From an uncultured Parabacteroides sp. (GTDB lineage Bacteria; Bacteroidota; Bacteroidia; Bacteroidales; Tannerellaceae), in NCBI GenBank assembly GCA_944325335.1, contig CALUZR010000009.1:20120-84119 (forward strand): a stretch of 64,000 nucleotides of DNA, given 5' to 3'. How positions within the stretch are numbered: the first letter of the stretch is position 1; every line of letters begins with the position of its first letter. The position numbers and the translations under genes are program-made. The notes under the pieces were generated by a model. That model saw only the letters and a program-made list of their open reading frames with translations, was not told the origin of the DNA and made no database searches. Positions 27,238 through 36,770 of this stretch are shown piece after piece.

Positions 27238-29411
27238 TATAAGTTCTCGAATAAATAATTAGACATTTTGGTATAGAGATGGAACGACGTATTGCCACCA
27301 TAAATTCCGTGGTTGCGGTCCTTGTAGAGGTGCATGTCGAATTGCTTGTTCGCCTGTACAAGCGCTTCGGCATATTGCAGGCTCTGGAGGAAATGCACGT
27401 TATCATCGGCCGAACCGTGGATCAGGAGCAACTTTCCCTGCATCTCTTTGGCGCGGAGGAGCGGCGAAGTCTCAGCATAACCTTGTGCATTCTCTTTCGG
27501 AGTGCGCATGAAACGTTCGGTATAAACGGTGTCGTAATAACGCCAGTCGGTCGGAGGCGCCACGGCAATTCCGACTTTAAACGTACCTTTGCCTACGGTC
27601 AATGCCATCAATGTATTATAACCTCCGAAGCTCCAGCCCCAGATCGCCATGCGGTCCTTATCCACGTAAGGCAGTTTGCCTAATGCCTGCGCCGCTTCCA
27701 CTTGGTCTTGCGATTCAAGCAACCCCATCTTCATGTAAGTACATTTACGGAAAGCTTCGCCCCGGGCACCCGTACCGCGTCCATCCACGCAGACCACCAA
27801 GATGCCCTTCTCGGCCAAATAATATTCCCAGCCGAAGCCAAACGAATCGAGCACCTGTTGCGAGTTCGGTCCGCTATATTGCGTCATCATGACGGGATAT
27901 TTCTTGTTCGCGTCGAAGTTCTTCGGTTTGATCATCCAAGCATTGAGTTCGTAGCCGGAAGCCGTCGTGACGGTAAAGAACTCTTTCGGAGAATAAGACA
28001 AGGCAGAGAGCTTCTTCGTGAGCGCGGCATTATCTTGCAAAGTACGGAGGACGCGGTTCTTCTTCGTCTCGTTTACCGTAATCTGCATCGGCGTGTTCGC
28101 GGCGGAATAGCGGTTCACGTAATAGGCGAAGTTGGTGCTGAAGGTCGCGCTGTTGGTTCCTTCCTTCGTAGAGAGTTTCGTCTTATTTCCTTTCGCGTCG
28201 ATTTTGTAGACCGAACGGCGCATCGGACTTTCTTCGGCCGATTCGTAATAGGTCGTCTTCGTCGCTTCGTCGTAACCCAAAAGACGCGTCACGTCCCAAT
28301 TCCCTTTTGTTACTTGACGAAGCAACACGCCCGTCGGCGAATAAAGATAAATATGCGAATAGCCGTCCTGCTCGCTCACGTAAGTGAACCCGCTCTTATA
28401 GAAGCGGATGGACGATAGCCATTCCGAATCGACGTAGCATTTGTTCTCATCCTTCAAGATCAGCTTCGAGACGCCGCTCTTCGGGTTCACATAATACATG
28501 TTCATCCGGTTCTGTTGCCGGTTAAGCGTCATGACCGCCAGTTGCGATGGGTCGGTCGTAAAAGTAATGCGTGGCACATAACCGTCGGCATCCATGGGCA
28601 CGTCGAGCTTCTTCGTGTCTTTCGACGAGAGGTTGTAGGCCATCACCGAGACGGTCGAGTTCCGTTCGCCCGCGTTCGGATACTTATATTTATAATAGGA
28701 AGGATAAGTCCCGTCGCCATACATCTGCATGGAAAATTCCGGCACCTCCGATTCATCGGAGCGGACAAAGGCCAGGATTTCGCTATCGGGCGACCAGGCC
28801 ATGAGGTTCGTCACCGCAAATTCCTCTTCATATACCCAGTCCGTCACCCCATTCAATACTTTATTCAACTCGCCATCCTTTGTGATTTGGATTTCCGTAT
28901 CGTAATCAAACTTGCGAATCCAAATATTATTGTCGGCCACGTAGGCGCACATCCGTCCGTCGGGCGAGAAAGTCGGAATCATCTGCTTCGTCTTCGAGTC
29001 GCTCAACGGCTTTACATAGTTGCGGCGCACGTCGTAATCATACACCGTAGCCTTTGTCGAGCGGCGGTAGATCGATTCCACATCGCAATAAATCAAGATA
29101 TGGTGCCCCGTGCTGCTAATATCGTAATTGTCGAACGACGTAAATCCGCACTCGCGCGCCGTGCTCACATTAAAGAGCGTATCGACGGGCGTGCCGGTCC
29201 GGTAGGCATACTTCACAATCATGGTCCGTTGCGGATTCATCGCCGTATAGTGTTCTCCATCGGGAAGCGAGCGCATCTCGCCCACATTCGTCACCTGACG
29301 GTACACACCGTCCGTAATTTCCTTCAGTTCCACGGGCTTTGTCCCGTTCTGAGCGAATACGCCGGCCGAGCAAACCGCCAGCATCATCGCCATTCCTATC
29401 TTTTTTCTCAT
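27237..29411 (-). CDS. Dipeptidyl peptidase IV (S9 family prolyl dipeptidase), exported
   Basis: 724 residues from the ATG at 29411 (MRKKIGMAMMLAVCSAGVFAQ signal peptide). The frame extends to 29843 only because array C is open; that extension is rejected. The N-terminal eight-bladed propeller (about 40-480) carries DWVYEEEF with the double Glu that anchors the substrate N-terminus. The C-terminal hydrolase has WGWSFGGYN (catalytic Ser), GSADDNVH (Asp) and DRNHGIYG (His). It releases Xaa-Pro dipeptides in the periplasm. Promoter TATTTTTG at 29444-29451. Coupled to lipA. Confidence 0.95.
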
Positions 29412-29443
29412 GTTTCTTTGAATATTTATCGTTTTTCTGGGGG

Positions 29444-29451
29444 CAAAAATA
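29444..29451 (-). promoter_or_regulatory. -7 promoter element (TATTTTTG) of the dipeptidyl peptidase gene
   Basis: TAnnTTTG match 33 bp before the start at 29411; it rules out the longer frame. Confidence 0.6.
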
Positions 29452-29548
29452 CATCTTTTTACTGAAGAATAAAGGATGAAGAGGGAAGAATTGCGGGCAA
29501 AACCCCGTTCTTCCGCCAGCAAACCGCCCGCTTTTCCCCCTTTTGGGA

Positions 29549-29860
29549 TTTGAAAAACGTGGGAAATGGCATTGCGTACACGCAAAAGGGTTCCAATCGC
29601 GTTGGAAATGGAATTGCGTACACACAATGGGCTTCCAATCGCGTTGGAAATGGAATTGCGTACACACAATGCCCTTCCAATCACGTTGGAAATGGAATTG
29701 CGTACACGCAATGGCCTTCCAATCGCGTTGGAAATGGAATTGCGTACACACAATGGGCTTCCAATCACGTGGAAAATGGAATTGCGTCCGCACAATGGGC
29801 TTCCAATCGCGTGGAAAGTCAAATTGCGTCCACGCAATCCCATTTTCCACGGCGTTCACC
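29549..29860. repeat. Phased palindrome array C: six exact 42-bp units, same family as array B
   Basis: TTCCAATCGCGTTGGAA-type palindromes start at 29591, 29633, 29675, 29717, 29759 and 29801, precisely 42 bp apart. Between them lie TTGCGT-AC-ACGCAA-type palindromes (variants TTGCGTACACACAA, TTGCGTCCACGCAA), halving the period to 21 bp. The left border GAAAAACGTGGGAAATGG is identical to that of array B. Read on the minus strand the units match array B. It lies between the divergent promoters at 29444 and 29926. The rest of the gap 29412-29955 holds only those promoters. Confidence 0.93.
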
Positions 29861-29925
29861 CTTCCATTTCTCAACCCGCAAACACTTTGCAATGCGTGGA
29901 AAGTAGAAGTTTCCCAAATTTGTCG

Positions 29926-29933
29926 TATTTTTG
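29926..29933 (+). promoter_or_regulatory. -7 promoter element (TATTTTTG) of the C-S lyase gene
   Basis: TAnnTTTG match 23 bp before the ATG at 29956. Confidence 0.6.
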
Positions 29934-29955
29934 GCCACAAAAATTGGTATTAAAA

Positions 29956-31134
29956 ATGAAGCAGTATAATTTTGACGAAATCATCGATCGCCGGGGAACA
30001 GACTGCGTGAAATACGACGGGATGGCGGAAACATTTGGCGGACGGCAAGGATTGACGCCGCTCTGGGTGGCAGACATGGATTTTGCCACGCCGGATTTCA
30101 TTGTAGAAGCCCTCAAACGGCGGTGCACGCATCCTATCTTCGGGTATACGTTCGCGAACGATGCGTATTACGAGAGCATTATTTCTTGGTTGGAATATAA
30201 GTATGGATGGAGGGTCGAACGTCCGTGGCTTACCTATATTCCGGGTATTGTCAAGGGGATTGCTTTCGCCCTCCAATGCTTTACGGAGGCGGGCGACCGG
30301 GTCATTATCCAGCCTCCGGTATATCATCCATTCCGTCTGGTGCCTGAAGCGATGGGGCGCGAAGTGGTGTTCAATCCCTTAAAGCTGGAAAACGAACGAT
30401 ATGAAATGGATTTCGAGCAATTGGAGAAAATCATTGACGCGCGTTGCAAGGTACTGATTCTCTCAAATCCCCACAATCCGGGCGGAATTGTATGGAGCAA
30501 AGAGACGTTGGCACGCTTGGCGGATATCTGCGCAAAGCACCACATCCTCGTGCTATCAGACGAAATCCATGCCGAAATGACTTTCCCTCCGTTCCGCCAT
30601 CATCCTTTCGCGTCGGTCTCAGACGAGGCAGCGCGTCATAGCATCACCTTTATGGCACCCAGTAAAACCTTCAACATTGCGGGAATAGTCAGTTCGTATG
30701 CCATCGTCCCAGACGACACGTTGCGCGCGAAGTTCTATAGCTTCCTTGAGGCAGGCGAATTCAACGCCGGTACGATCTTTGCCTACGAAGCCACGACGGC
30801 GGCCTATACACAAGGCGCAGAGTGGTTGCAACAGATGCGGGCTTACGTGATGGACAATGTCCGCTACGTGGATTCGTTCCTCCGCCAGCACATTCCGCAG
30901 ATCAAGGCTTATTTACCGGAGGCTTCGTTCCTCGTCTGGCTGGATTGCCGGGATTTAAACCTCCCCCAGGAAGAATTGGTGAAGCTGTTCACCGACCGGG
31001 CGGGCTTGGCACTCAACGACGGAAGCATGTTTGGCCCCGGTGGCGAAGGACACATGCGGCTGAACGTGGGTTGTCCGCGCGCTACCCTCGAAAAAGCGAT
31101 GTCGGCACTCGAAAAGGTTTTTAATCCAAAATAA
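29956..31134 (+). CDS. PatB/MalY-type PLP-dependent C-S (cystathionine beta-) lyase
   Basis: 392 residues from the ATG at 29956; the upstream open frame is array C and is rejected. Class I/II aminotransferase fold. Motifs: LTPLWVADMDFATPDFI near the N-terminus, YTFANDAYYESIISWL, LSNPHNPGG, LSDEIHAEM (cofactor Asp) and APSKTFNIAG with the PLP Lys237. It would cleave cystathionine or cysteine, releasing thiol or H2S, pyruvate and ammonia. Aminotransferase activity is an alternative but MalY/PatB features dominate. Confidence 0.9.
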   Translation: MKQYNFDEIIDRRGTDCVKYDGMAETFGGRQGLTPLWVADMDFATPDFIVEALKRRCTHPIFGYTFANDAYYESIISWLEYKYGWRVERPWLTYIPGIVKGIAFALQCFTEAGDRVIIQPPVYHPFRLVPEAMGREVVFNPLKLENERYEMDFEQLEKIIDARCKVLILSNPHNPGGIVWSKETLARLADICAKHHILVLSDEIHAEMTFPPFRHHPFASVSDEAARHSITFMAPSKTFNIAGIVSSYAIVPDDTLRAKFYSFLEAGEFNAGTIFAYEATTAAYTQGAEWLQQMRAYVMDNVRYVDSFLRQHIPQIKAYLPEASFLVWLDCRDLNLPQEELVKLFTDRAGLALNDGSMFGPGGEGHMRLNVGCPRATLEKAMSALEKVFNPK

Positions 31135-31139
31135 TATCG

Positions 31140-31147
31140 TATCTTTG
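31140..31147 (+). promoter_or_regulatory. -7 promoter element (TATCTTTG) for slyD-aroC-folK
   Basis: TAnnTTTG match 53 bp before the ATG at 31200. Confidence 0.6.
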
Positions 31148-31199
31148 CCGACATTATATTTTAGTGTTTAACTTTTTATTTTTTAGAGTAGAAATTAAG

Positions 31200-31781
31200 A
31201 TGAAAATTACAGCAAACAAATACGTGGCGGTTATCTATGACCTGAACGTGGGCGAAGGAGAAGAACAAGAGTTGATGGAAAAGGCAACGCGTGAAGTGCC
31301 TTTAAAATTTATCTACGGAGCAGGAATGATGATTCCCGCCTTTGAGAACGCCCTGTTGGGACTGGAAGCAGGCGACAAATTCGATTTCTCTATCCCGCCG
31401 GAAAATGCATACGGTGACTATAAAGAAGATAATGTCTTAGAATTGCCCAAAAGCATCTTCGAAATTGACGGGAAGTTCGACCATGAAATGGTAAAAGAGG
31501 GAAATACGCTCCCGATGATGACGGCCGACGGCCAGCATGTGAACGGATCGGTCCTGGAGGTAAAAAACGATGTCGTCGTCATGGATTTTAACCATCCCTT
31601 GGCCGGCGAGACGCTGCACTTCACGGGAGAAGTTATTGACGTCCACGAACCGACCCCCGATGAAATAGCTGCCCTGACGGCTCCAGCCGGCGGTTGTGGT
31701 TGCGGATGCGACAGTTGCGGCGGCGGTTGCTCGGACCACGGCGGAAATGAAGGCGGATGCGGTTGCGGAGGATGTCATTGA
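31200..31781 (+). CDS. slyD: SlyD-like FKBP peptidyl-prolyl isomerase with Cys-rich metal-binding tail
   Basis: 193 residues from the ATG at 31200. FKBP half-domains ([39 protein letters not shown]) flank the insert-in-flap chaperone domain (about 70-130: [19 protein letters not shown]). The C-terminal ~30 residues are Gly, Cys and His only in character ([19 protein letters not shown]), typical of SlyD nickel/zinc binding, here with ten cysteines. Acts in folding and metal delivery. The stop overlaps the aroC start as TGATG. Confidence 0.9.
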   Translation: MKITANKYVAVIYDLNVGEGEEQELMEKATREVPLKFIYGAGMMIPAFENALLGLEAGDKFDFSIPPENAYGDYKEDNVLELPKSIFEIDGKFDHEMVKEGNTLPMMTADGQHVNGSVLEVKNDVVVMDFNHPLAGETLHFTGEVIDVHEPTPDEIAALTAPAGGCGCGCDSCGGGCSDHGGNEGGCGCGGCH

Positions 31782-32851
31782 TGAATACATTCGGCACATT
31801 GTTTCGGCTCACTTCTTTTGGGGAATCGCACGGTCCCGGAATCGGCGGCGTCATCGACGGCTGCCCGGCCGGGTTCGCGCTCGATTTTGAAGCCATTCAG
31901 CGTGAACTGAACCGCAGGAAACCGGGTCAATCGCGCCTCACGACGCCCCGCAAGGAGGACGACGAGGTGCAATTCCTTTCCGGTATCTACGAAGGGAAGA
32001 CAACCGGGACGCCCATCGGTTTCATTGTCTGGAACCGAAACCAGCATTCCGCGGATTATACCGAGATCGGGAAAGTCTACCGTCCCTCGCACGCCGATTT
32101 TACGTATGAAATGAAATATGGCATACGCGATCCGCGAGGCGGCGGCCGTTCCTCGGCCCGCGAGACCATTTCCCGTTGTGTGGCCGGCGCCATCGCAAAA
32201 CAGATCTTGGAGGCCAAGGGGATAAATGTCTTCGCCTATACGTCGCAAGTGGGGAATATCCGTCTGGAAGGCTCCTATAAGGACTATGACCTCAGCCAAA
32301 TAGAAAAAAATGCCGTCCGCTGTCCCGATGCGCAGAAAGCAGCCGAGATGGAATCGTTGATCCTCCAAGTGAAGGGCGAGGGCGATACCATCGGCGGCGT
32401 CATTACGGGAGTCATTACCGGCGTCCCGGCAGGCTTGGGCGAACCGGTTTTTGGCAAATTGCATGCTGCGTTGGGTTCGGCTATGCTCTCCATCAACGCC
32501 GTGAAAGGTTTCGAGTATGGCGACGGGTTCGAGTCCGCGCTTTACCGCGGGAGCGAGCACAACGACATCTTCTTTAATGATAATGGGAAGATTAACGTCC
32601 GCACGAACCACTCGGGAGGCATCCAGGGCGGAATTTCCAATGGGCAGGATATTTACTTCCGCGTCGCGTTCAAATCTGTGGCTACGATTTTACGTGAGCA
32701 GGAGACGGTCGACCGCGAGGGCAACGACACTATTCTGAAGGCACGTGGTCGCCATGACCCCTGCGTCCTTCCTCGCGCAGTGCCGATTGTAGAGTCGATG
32801 GCTTCCCTGGTGATCTTAGATTATTGGCTGCAACAGGAAGCGAAGAAATAA
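31781..32851 (+). CDS. aroC: Chorismate synthase
   Basis: 356 residues from the ATG at 31781. Last step of the shikimate pathway; FMN-dependent elimination of EPSP phosphate. Signatures: [19 protein letters not shown], the [13 protein letters not shown] motif and [16 protein letters not shown] near the end. Translationally coupled to slyD upstream; folK follows immediately. Length is normal. Confidence 0.97.
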   Translation: MNTFGTLFRLTSFGESHGPGIGGVIDGCPAGFALDFEAIQRELNRRKPGQSRLTTPRKEDDEVQFLSGIYEGKTTGTPIGFIVWNRNQHSADYTEIGKVYRPSHADFTYEMKYGIRDPRGGGRSSARETISRCVAGAIAKQILEAKGINVFAYTSQVGNIRLEGSYKDYDLSQIEKNAVRCPDAQKAAEMESLILQVKGEGDTIGGVITGVITGVPAGLGEPVFGKLHAALGSAMLSINAVKGFEYGDGFESALYRGSEHNDIFFNDNGKINVRTNHSGGIQGGISNGQDIYFRVAFKSVATILREQETVDREGNDTILKARGRHDPCVLPRAVPIVESMASLVILDYWLQQEAKK

Positions 32852-33232
32852 ATGAATTGGATCCTGATATCTATCGGCTCGAACCACGACGCAGCGCAGA
32901 ACATGGCAGCGGCCTGTCGGAAGTTGGAACAAGTTCTGCCAAGCGTCCGCTGGTCGGCCGTCATGCGGACAAAACCGGTAGATTGTCCGCGGCCCGACTT
33001 CTTCCTGAACCGCCTGGGGAGCGCGTCCACATCGCTTTCAGTTCCCGAATTACATCTTTTATTCAAGCAAATAGAACAACAGTCCGGCCGCACGCCGGAG
33101 AGTAAAAACAATGGCATCATTCCCTTGGATATTGATCTGCTCCAATGGAATGATGCCATTCTTAAACCCGAAGATTTCCGCCGGCCCTACGTGCAGTCCG
33201 GTTTGCTCTCCCTCAATACCACGCACAAATAG
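32852..33232 (+). CDS. folK: 6-hydroxymethyl-7,8-dihydropterin pyrophosphokinase-like protein
   Basis: 126 residues, at the short end for HPPK (usually 150-160). ILISIGSN at the N-terminus and GIIPLDIDLLQWND (the PLDID metal-binding motif) are present; the pterin-binding middle (NRLGSASTSLSVPELHLLFKQIEQQSGR) is recognisable. It would pyrophosphorylate hydroxymethyldihydropterin in folate synthesis. Starts directly after aroC. The 3' end overlaps the convergent glycosyltransferase gene by 46 bp, which may explain the short C-terminus. Confidence 0.8.
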   Translation: MNWILISIGSNHDAAQNMAAACRKLEQVLPSVRWSAVMRTKPVDCPRPDFFLNRLGSASTSLSVPELHLLFKQIEQQSGRTPESKNNGIIPLDIDLLQWNDAILKPEDFRRPYVQSGLLSLNTTHK

Positions 33233-34083
33233 CCTAATTTGTAGAAGGCAAATAAATACATCGAAGGCGATTCGCCCTTCAAATTCCTTTCCAACTTATT
33301 ACGCATCTTTTTAAAGAAATAAACGAAGATGCCATCCAATCCGAAATCACTGATTTTTTCATGCCAACGCAGCAGGCGGACTTGCGAACGCATTAACTCC
33401 CTGTTCTCGGCCAAATTCTTTACCGAGCGCCTTACTTTGTCCAAATACGCCTCCGCCGAATCCTGCGTACGGTGAAAGACAGGATTATCAATGTGCACAA
33501 GCTCCACATGAGCCTGTTCCAACATCATTCCCCAATAGGTATCTTCGTAGCCGAAGTGCATCGTTTCGGCAAATCTCACCCGCTTAAAGATATACTTGTC
33601 GGCCAAAAAACTCATGCTGATAAATTGCTCGTAAGGCGAACGGTTCCTGGCCTTCGCGCTTTTTTCTTCCACATGGATGCCGTATTGATAGCGTAATGCG
33701 CACATTGCCGGGGTGTCGGTCCGTTCGTAGGCAAAACCTCCGCAAACGACACGATTCATGCCACGCGCTTTCCAGTAAGCCGACAAAAAATGGGGACTCG
33801 CCGGATAGGTGTCGGCATCAAGAAACAACAGGTAAGGATACTCGGCCATGTCTGCCAAGTAATTACGTATACGAGCCGGACCGATATTTTTTCGGGTCGG
33901 CAGGCATCGGCAGGTAGGTATCCGGGCGATAAGTTTGTTTTGCCGAAGGGTTTCCGCGTCGGTCGATCCGTCGTCGACCAACAGGATTTCGTAGGCGACG
34001 GCCAAACCTTCCGCCTGTCTCTGCAGCTCCTCCACCAGGGCGAGGCAGGGCTGGTTGTAGGTGGGAATCAATATAGAAAGCAT
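33187..34083 (-). CDS. Family 2 glycosyltransferase
   Basis: 298 residues, GT-A fold. SILIPTYNQ at the N-terminus, LLVDDGSTD (nucleotide binding), then LFLDADTYP (DxD metal site) and a C-terminal galactosyltransferase-like GYEDTYWGMML (ED acid/base region). Adds a sugar to a surface glycan or lipid-linked intermediate; sugar not predictable. Last gene of the leftward glycan cluster, 4 bp after the preceding glycosyltransferase. Confidence 0.88.
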   Translation of the reverse strand: MLSILIPTYNQPCLALVEELQRQAEGLAVAYEILLVDDGSTDAETLRQNKLIARIPTCRCLPTRKNIGPARIRNYLADMAEYPYLLFLDADTYPASPHFLSAYWKARGMNRVVCGGFAYERTDTPAMCALRYQYGIHVEEKSAKARNRSPYEQFISMSFLADKYIFKRVRFAETMHFGYEDTYWGMMLEQAHVELVHIDNPVFHRTQDSAEAYLDKVRRSVKNLAENRELMRSQVRLLRWHEKISDFGLDGIFVYFFKKMRNKLERNLKGESPSMYLFAFYKLGYLCVVLRESKPDCT

Positions 34084-34087
34084 GACT

Positions 34088-35329
34088 TTATTTTTTTAAG
34101 GATTCAAACAATCGGACAAACTGCGCGGCTTGCTCTTTGCGCGAGAACGGAGCAATGGCTTCGTCGCGGACCAGGGCTTCGGTATACCCGTTTTGCTGCC
34201 AAACCAGGAAATTCGTCCGCAGGAAAGCGCAAACTTCTTCGACGGTGCTTGCCGCGCAGCCGGCTCCCGTTTTGCGCAACGTCTCTTGCAAAACGCCTTC
34301 GTCGTTCCGCACGCAAAGGATAGGCTTGCGGACGGCCAGCGACTCGAACAACTTCGTGGTCATCACGCCCTTTGGCCCTTTTCCCGCCGATTTATTTGTG
34401 AGAAGCAGGAGGAGAGAACTCTGGTTTAAGATACGCGGGATGTCCGCTGCCGGGACGTAGCCGCGCTGACACATGAACAACGAAACGCCCCATTTCTCTG
34501 CCTCTGCTGCAATGAGCCACCAAGAGTCGTCGTCCACGTACCAATCCACGCGGCAATTTTTCGGAGAAAGCAGCCCCTCGTCTGCCAAGCGGCGTAAACC
34601 GGCAAAGAGTAAAGAAGGGTCGCGCATAGCCAGGCTAAGCAGGCGCCCCGTATAAGTAATGACAAATTGCGCCGTTTTTTGTGGTTGCGGGAAAAATATT
34701 TCGGGATCGAACCCATTATATATCAAATGCACGTTTGCGTTAAATTGGCTTAAAATATCGACATGCCAGGGCGAAACGGTCGTGACCGCCTCCGCTACCC
34801 GTAAGACAGCATTCCGCTCGCGTAAATTCTGCTTTCGGAAAATCGACACAAGCAGTGGTTTGAGCAGCGGGATTTCCGGAATCCGATGGGCAATAAATTC
34901 GCTGCCGGCGTATTGCTCGATAATGTCGCGTAAGTCTGCCACGAGCGGAATGCCCCCCTCGCGTGCCAACGAAGCCGCGGCGCGAAGCGGAAAGGTCCGG
35001 TATGTGCTGCAAAGGACGAGGTCAAATTTTCCCGCCGCCATCACCCGTCGGGCAACCCGTTTCAATTTCCAGCCCTTGTAATCAAAAAAGAGGGAAACAA
35101 GCTGGACAGCAATCCATTTCCATTTTCTTAGCCAAGCCCGTTTTGCCGGATAGCAATCTACAGCGTACACTTTGCATGTATGCGAAAGCATTTCAAAGCC
35201 GCCAGATGGAATCTGTTCCGTGACGACCACCGGCTCCCATCCCAGCGGCTTCAGGTACTTGCACAAATATCCCATGCGCGGCCCGAAAGCTGGCGGGAAC
35301 AAGTCGCAGACAATCAGCACTCGTTTCAT
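34088..35329 (-). CDS. Family 4-type glycosyltransferase
   Basis: 413 residues from the ATG at 35329, which overlaps the wecB stop as ATGA; the much longer open frame upstream is the antisense of wecB and is rejected. N-terminal VLIVCDLFPPAFGPRMGYLCKYL (acceptor domain), VADLRDIIEQY, then the C-terminal donor domain with YTGRLL and KLFESLAVRKPILCV (the E-x7-E-like region). GT-B fold, surface polysaccharide assembly. Confidence 0.85.
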   Translation of the reverse strand: MKRVLIVCDLFPPAFGPRMGYLCKYLKPLGWEPVVVTEQIPSGGFEMLSHTCKVYAVDCYPAKRAWLRKWKWIAVQLVSLFFDYKGWKLKRVARRVMAAGKFDLVLCSTYRTFPLRAAASLAREGGIPLVADLRDIIEQYAGSEFIAHRIPEIPLLKPLLVSIFRKQNLRERNAVLRVAEAVTTVSPWHVDILSQFNANVHLIYNGFDPEIFFPQPQKTAQFVITYTGRLLSLAMRDPSLLFAGLRRLADEGLLSPKNCRVDWYVDDDSWWLIAAEAEKWGVSLFMCQRGYVPAADIPRILNQSSLLLLLTNKSAGKGPKGVMTTKLFESLAVRKPILCVRNDEGVLQETLRKTGAGCAASTVEEVCAFLRTNFLVWQQNGYTEALVRDEAIAPFSRKEQAAQFVRLFESLKK

Positions 35330-36414
35330 AGCAGCCGAAGTATTTTTTGCGCCGCTTGCCCGTCGCCATATTCTGCAATCTCGCGGCGGGTCGGCTGGTT
35401 TCGTAGACAAGCAAGGATGCGTTCCGTTTCGTAGCCGGCCAGCTGGTTCCACCCCGAAGCCACCGTCTCGGTCCACTCCGTCTCCTGCCGAAGCGTGATG
35501 CAAGGAGTCCGGTGGAAATATGCCTCTTTTTGCACTCCACCTGAATCGGTGAGGATCAGCGTCGCCTGCTTCTCGAGCATGACCATGTCCAAAAATCCCA
35601 GCGGCGCGGTAAAACGGAGAGAGGGATTCGACGCCAAGCGGTCGAGCCAGCCTGACTCGGAAAGCGCCCGACGCGTCCGCGGGTGGAGCGGAAAGACGAG
35701 AAGCCGGTCTGGCGCTGCGATGGCTTCCAAAGCTTGACAAATTTGTGTCAGCCGCGTGGCGTCGTCCGTATTTTCTTCTCGATGGAAAGTGCATAGGCAG
35801 AAAGGTTTATCGGTGAGTTGCAAATCCTGTAAGATGCGTGATTCCCTTTGCGCCTGCTCAGCGAAGGCCAATGCCGCGTCGTACATAATGTCGCCAACCC
35901 AATGTACCCCCTCGCGAATGTTTTCCGCCTCCAAATTTTGCATCGCAGCCTGCGTGGGACAGGCAAGGAGCGTCGAAATGTGGTCTGTCAGGATGCGGTT
36001 CAGCTCCTCTGGCATCGCTTTATTGAAGCTCCTCAGTCCCGCTTCCACGTGTGCCACAGGTATATGAAGCTTGCTGGCGGCCAGCGCGCCTGCCAGCGTT
36101 GAATTGGTGTCGCCATAAACGAGGACCCAGTCCGGGCATTCTTCTGATAGGATCTGTTCAATTTCGATGAGCATCTGCCCTGTCATAGCCCCGTGTGATT
36201 TTCCGCCGCAATGTAATTGCCAAGTTGGACGCGGCATGCCCATTTCTTCGAAGAAAACATGGCTCATATTTCCGTCATAATGCTGTCCTGTATGGATGAT
36301 TTTCTCCAAAATCGGTTCGCATTCCGTTCGGTTCCAAACAGATATGGCTCGGCTCAACATGGCTGCTTTTACGAATTGCGGCCTTGCTCCGATGATTGTA
36401 ATTATCTTTTTCAT
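35326..36414 (-). CDS. wecB: UDP-N-acetylglucosamine 2-epimerase (non-hydrolysing)
   Basis: 362 residues. Interconverts UDP-GlcNAc and UDP-ManNAc. Motifs: IGARPQFVKAAML, HTGQHYDGNMS, VYGDTNSTLAGALAA, HVEAGLRSFNKAMPEE and the closing LTDSGGVQKEAYFHRTPCITLR. Supplies ManNAc-type sugar to the cluster. Coupled by ATGA to the next glycosyltransferase. Confidence 0.95.
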   Translation of the reverse strand: MKKIITIIGARPQFVKAAMLSRAISVWNRTECEPILEKIIHTGQHYDGNMSHVFFEEMGMPRPTWQLHCGGKSHGAMTGQMLIEIEQILSEECPDWVLVYGDTNSTLAGALAASKLHIPVAHVEAGLRSFNKAMPEELNRILTDHISTLLACPTQAAMQNLEAENIREGVHWVGDIMYDAALAFAEQAQRESRILQDLQLTDKPFCLCTFHREENTDDATRLTQICQALEAIAAPDRLLVFPLHPRTRRALSESGWLDRLASNPSLRFTAPLGFLDMVMLEKQATLILTDSGGVQKEAYFHRTPCITLRQETEWTETVASGWNQLAGYETERILACLRNQPTRREIAEYGDGQAAQKILRLL

Positions 36415-36460
36415 ATTTCAAAACTTAATTTTACTTAACCAAGAAACAATTCCCCCTATC

Positions 36461-36590
36461 AAAAATTTTTTTGTAACTGAAAAAAGTTTTTTTGTTCTCC
36501 AAAAGTTTTTCAGGCAAAGAAAAAAATTTTCTTTGTTCGGAAAACTTTTGCAGCCAAAGAAAAAAATTTGCTTTTCCCGCAAAATTTTTG
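36461..36590. repeat. Phased palindrome array E: seven A/T palindromes at ~20-bp steps
   Basis: Palindromes AAAAATTTTT, AAAAAAGTTTTTTT, AAAAGTTTT, CAAAGAAAA-AAA-TTTTCTTTG (perfect 9-bp arms), AAAACTTTT, an imperfect AAAGAAAAAAATTTGCTTT and AAAATTTT are centred near 36465, 36486, 36505, 36525, 36545, 36565 and 36585. G/C islands (TTCTCC, CAGGC, TTCGG, CAGCC) alternate with them. It lies in the 356-bp gap between the wecB start and the end of the deacetylase-fold gene. Hairpins at 36645-36750 fill the rest. Confidence 0.75.
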
Positions 36591-36644
36591 GAGGAAAAAT
36601 AAATGCTTTTTCTTCTCTTTTATTTCATTAAACAAATGCAAAAA

Positions 36645-36750
36645 GGGAGCCTTTGGCATTTCGGAAACTTATGAAAAGCCTCCCAAATGCCTTTTTCCTT
36701 AAAGGGGAATAAGCCAGGCTCCGCCCCTTTTTCATTTCGCCAAACGAAAT
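36645..36750 (-). terminator. Cluster of three stem structures after the deacetylase-fold gene
   Basis: Read leftward from the stop at 36771: ATTTCG-TTTGG-CGAAAT, then AAAGGGG...CCCCTTT with an inner AGCC/GGCT, then GGCATTT-GGGAGGCTTT-...-AAATGCC-AAAGGCTCCC followed by TTTTT. The last four segments are interleaved so they could fold as a pseudoknot. Probably the transcription end of this unit. Confidence 0.55.
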
Positions 36751-36770
36751 GTTACCCCAAAAATAATACT

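Noticed and set aside
29412..29843. 144-residue N-terminal extension of the dipeptidyl peptidase
   Set aside because: It translates array C and crosses the promoter at 29444; a signal peptide begins at the internal Met at 29411.
29566..29955. 130-residue N-terminal extension of the C-S lyase
   Set aside because: It is array C sequence and crosses the promoter at 29926; the enzyme fold begins at the Met at 29956.
35330..35794. Long N-terminal extension of the family 4 glycosyltransferase
   Set aside because: It lies antiparallel in frame to codons of wecB on the same strand but another frame; the ATGA overlap marks the true start.
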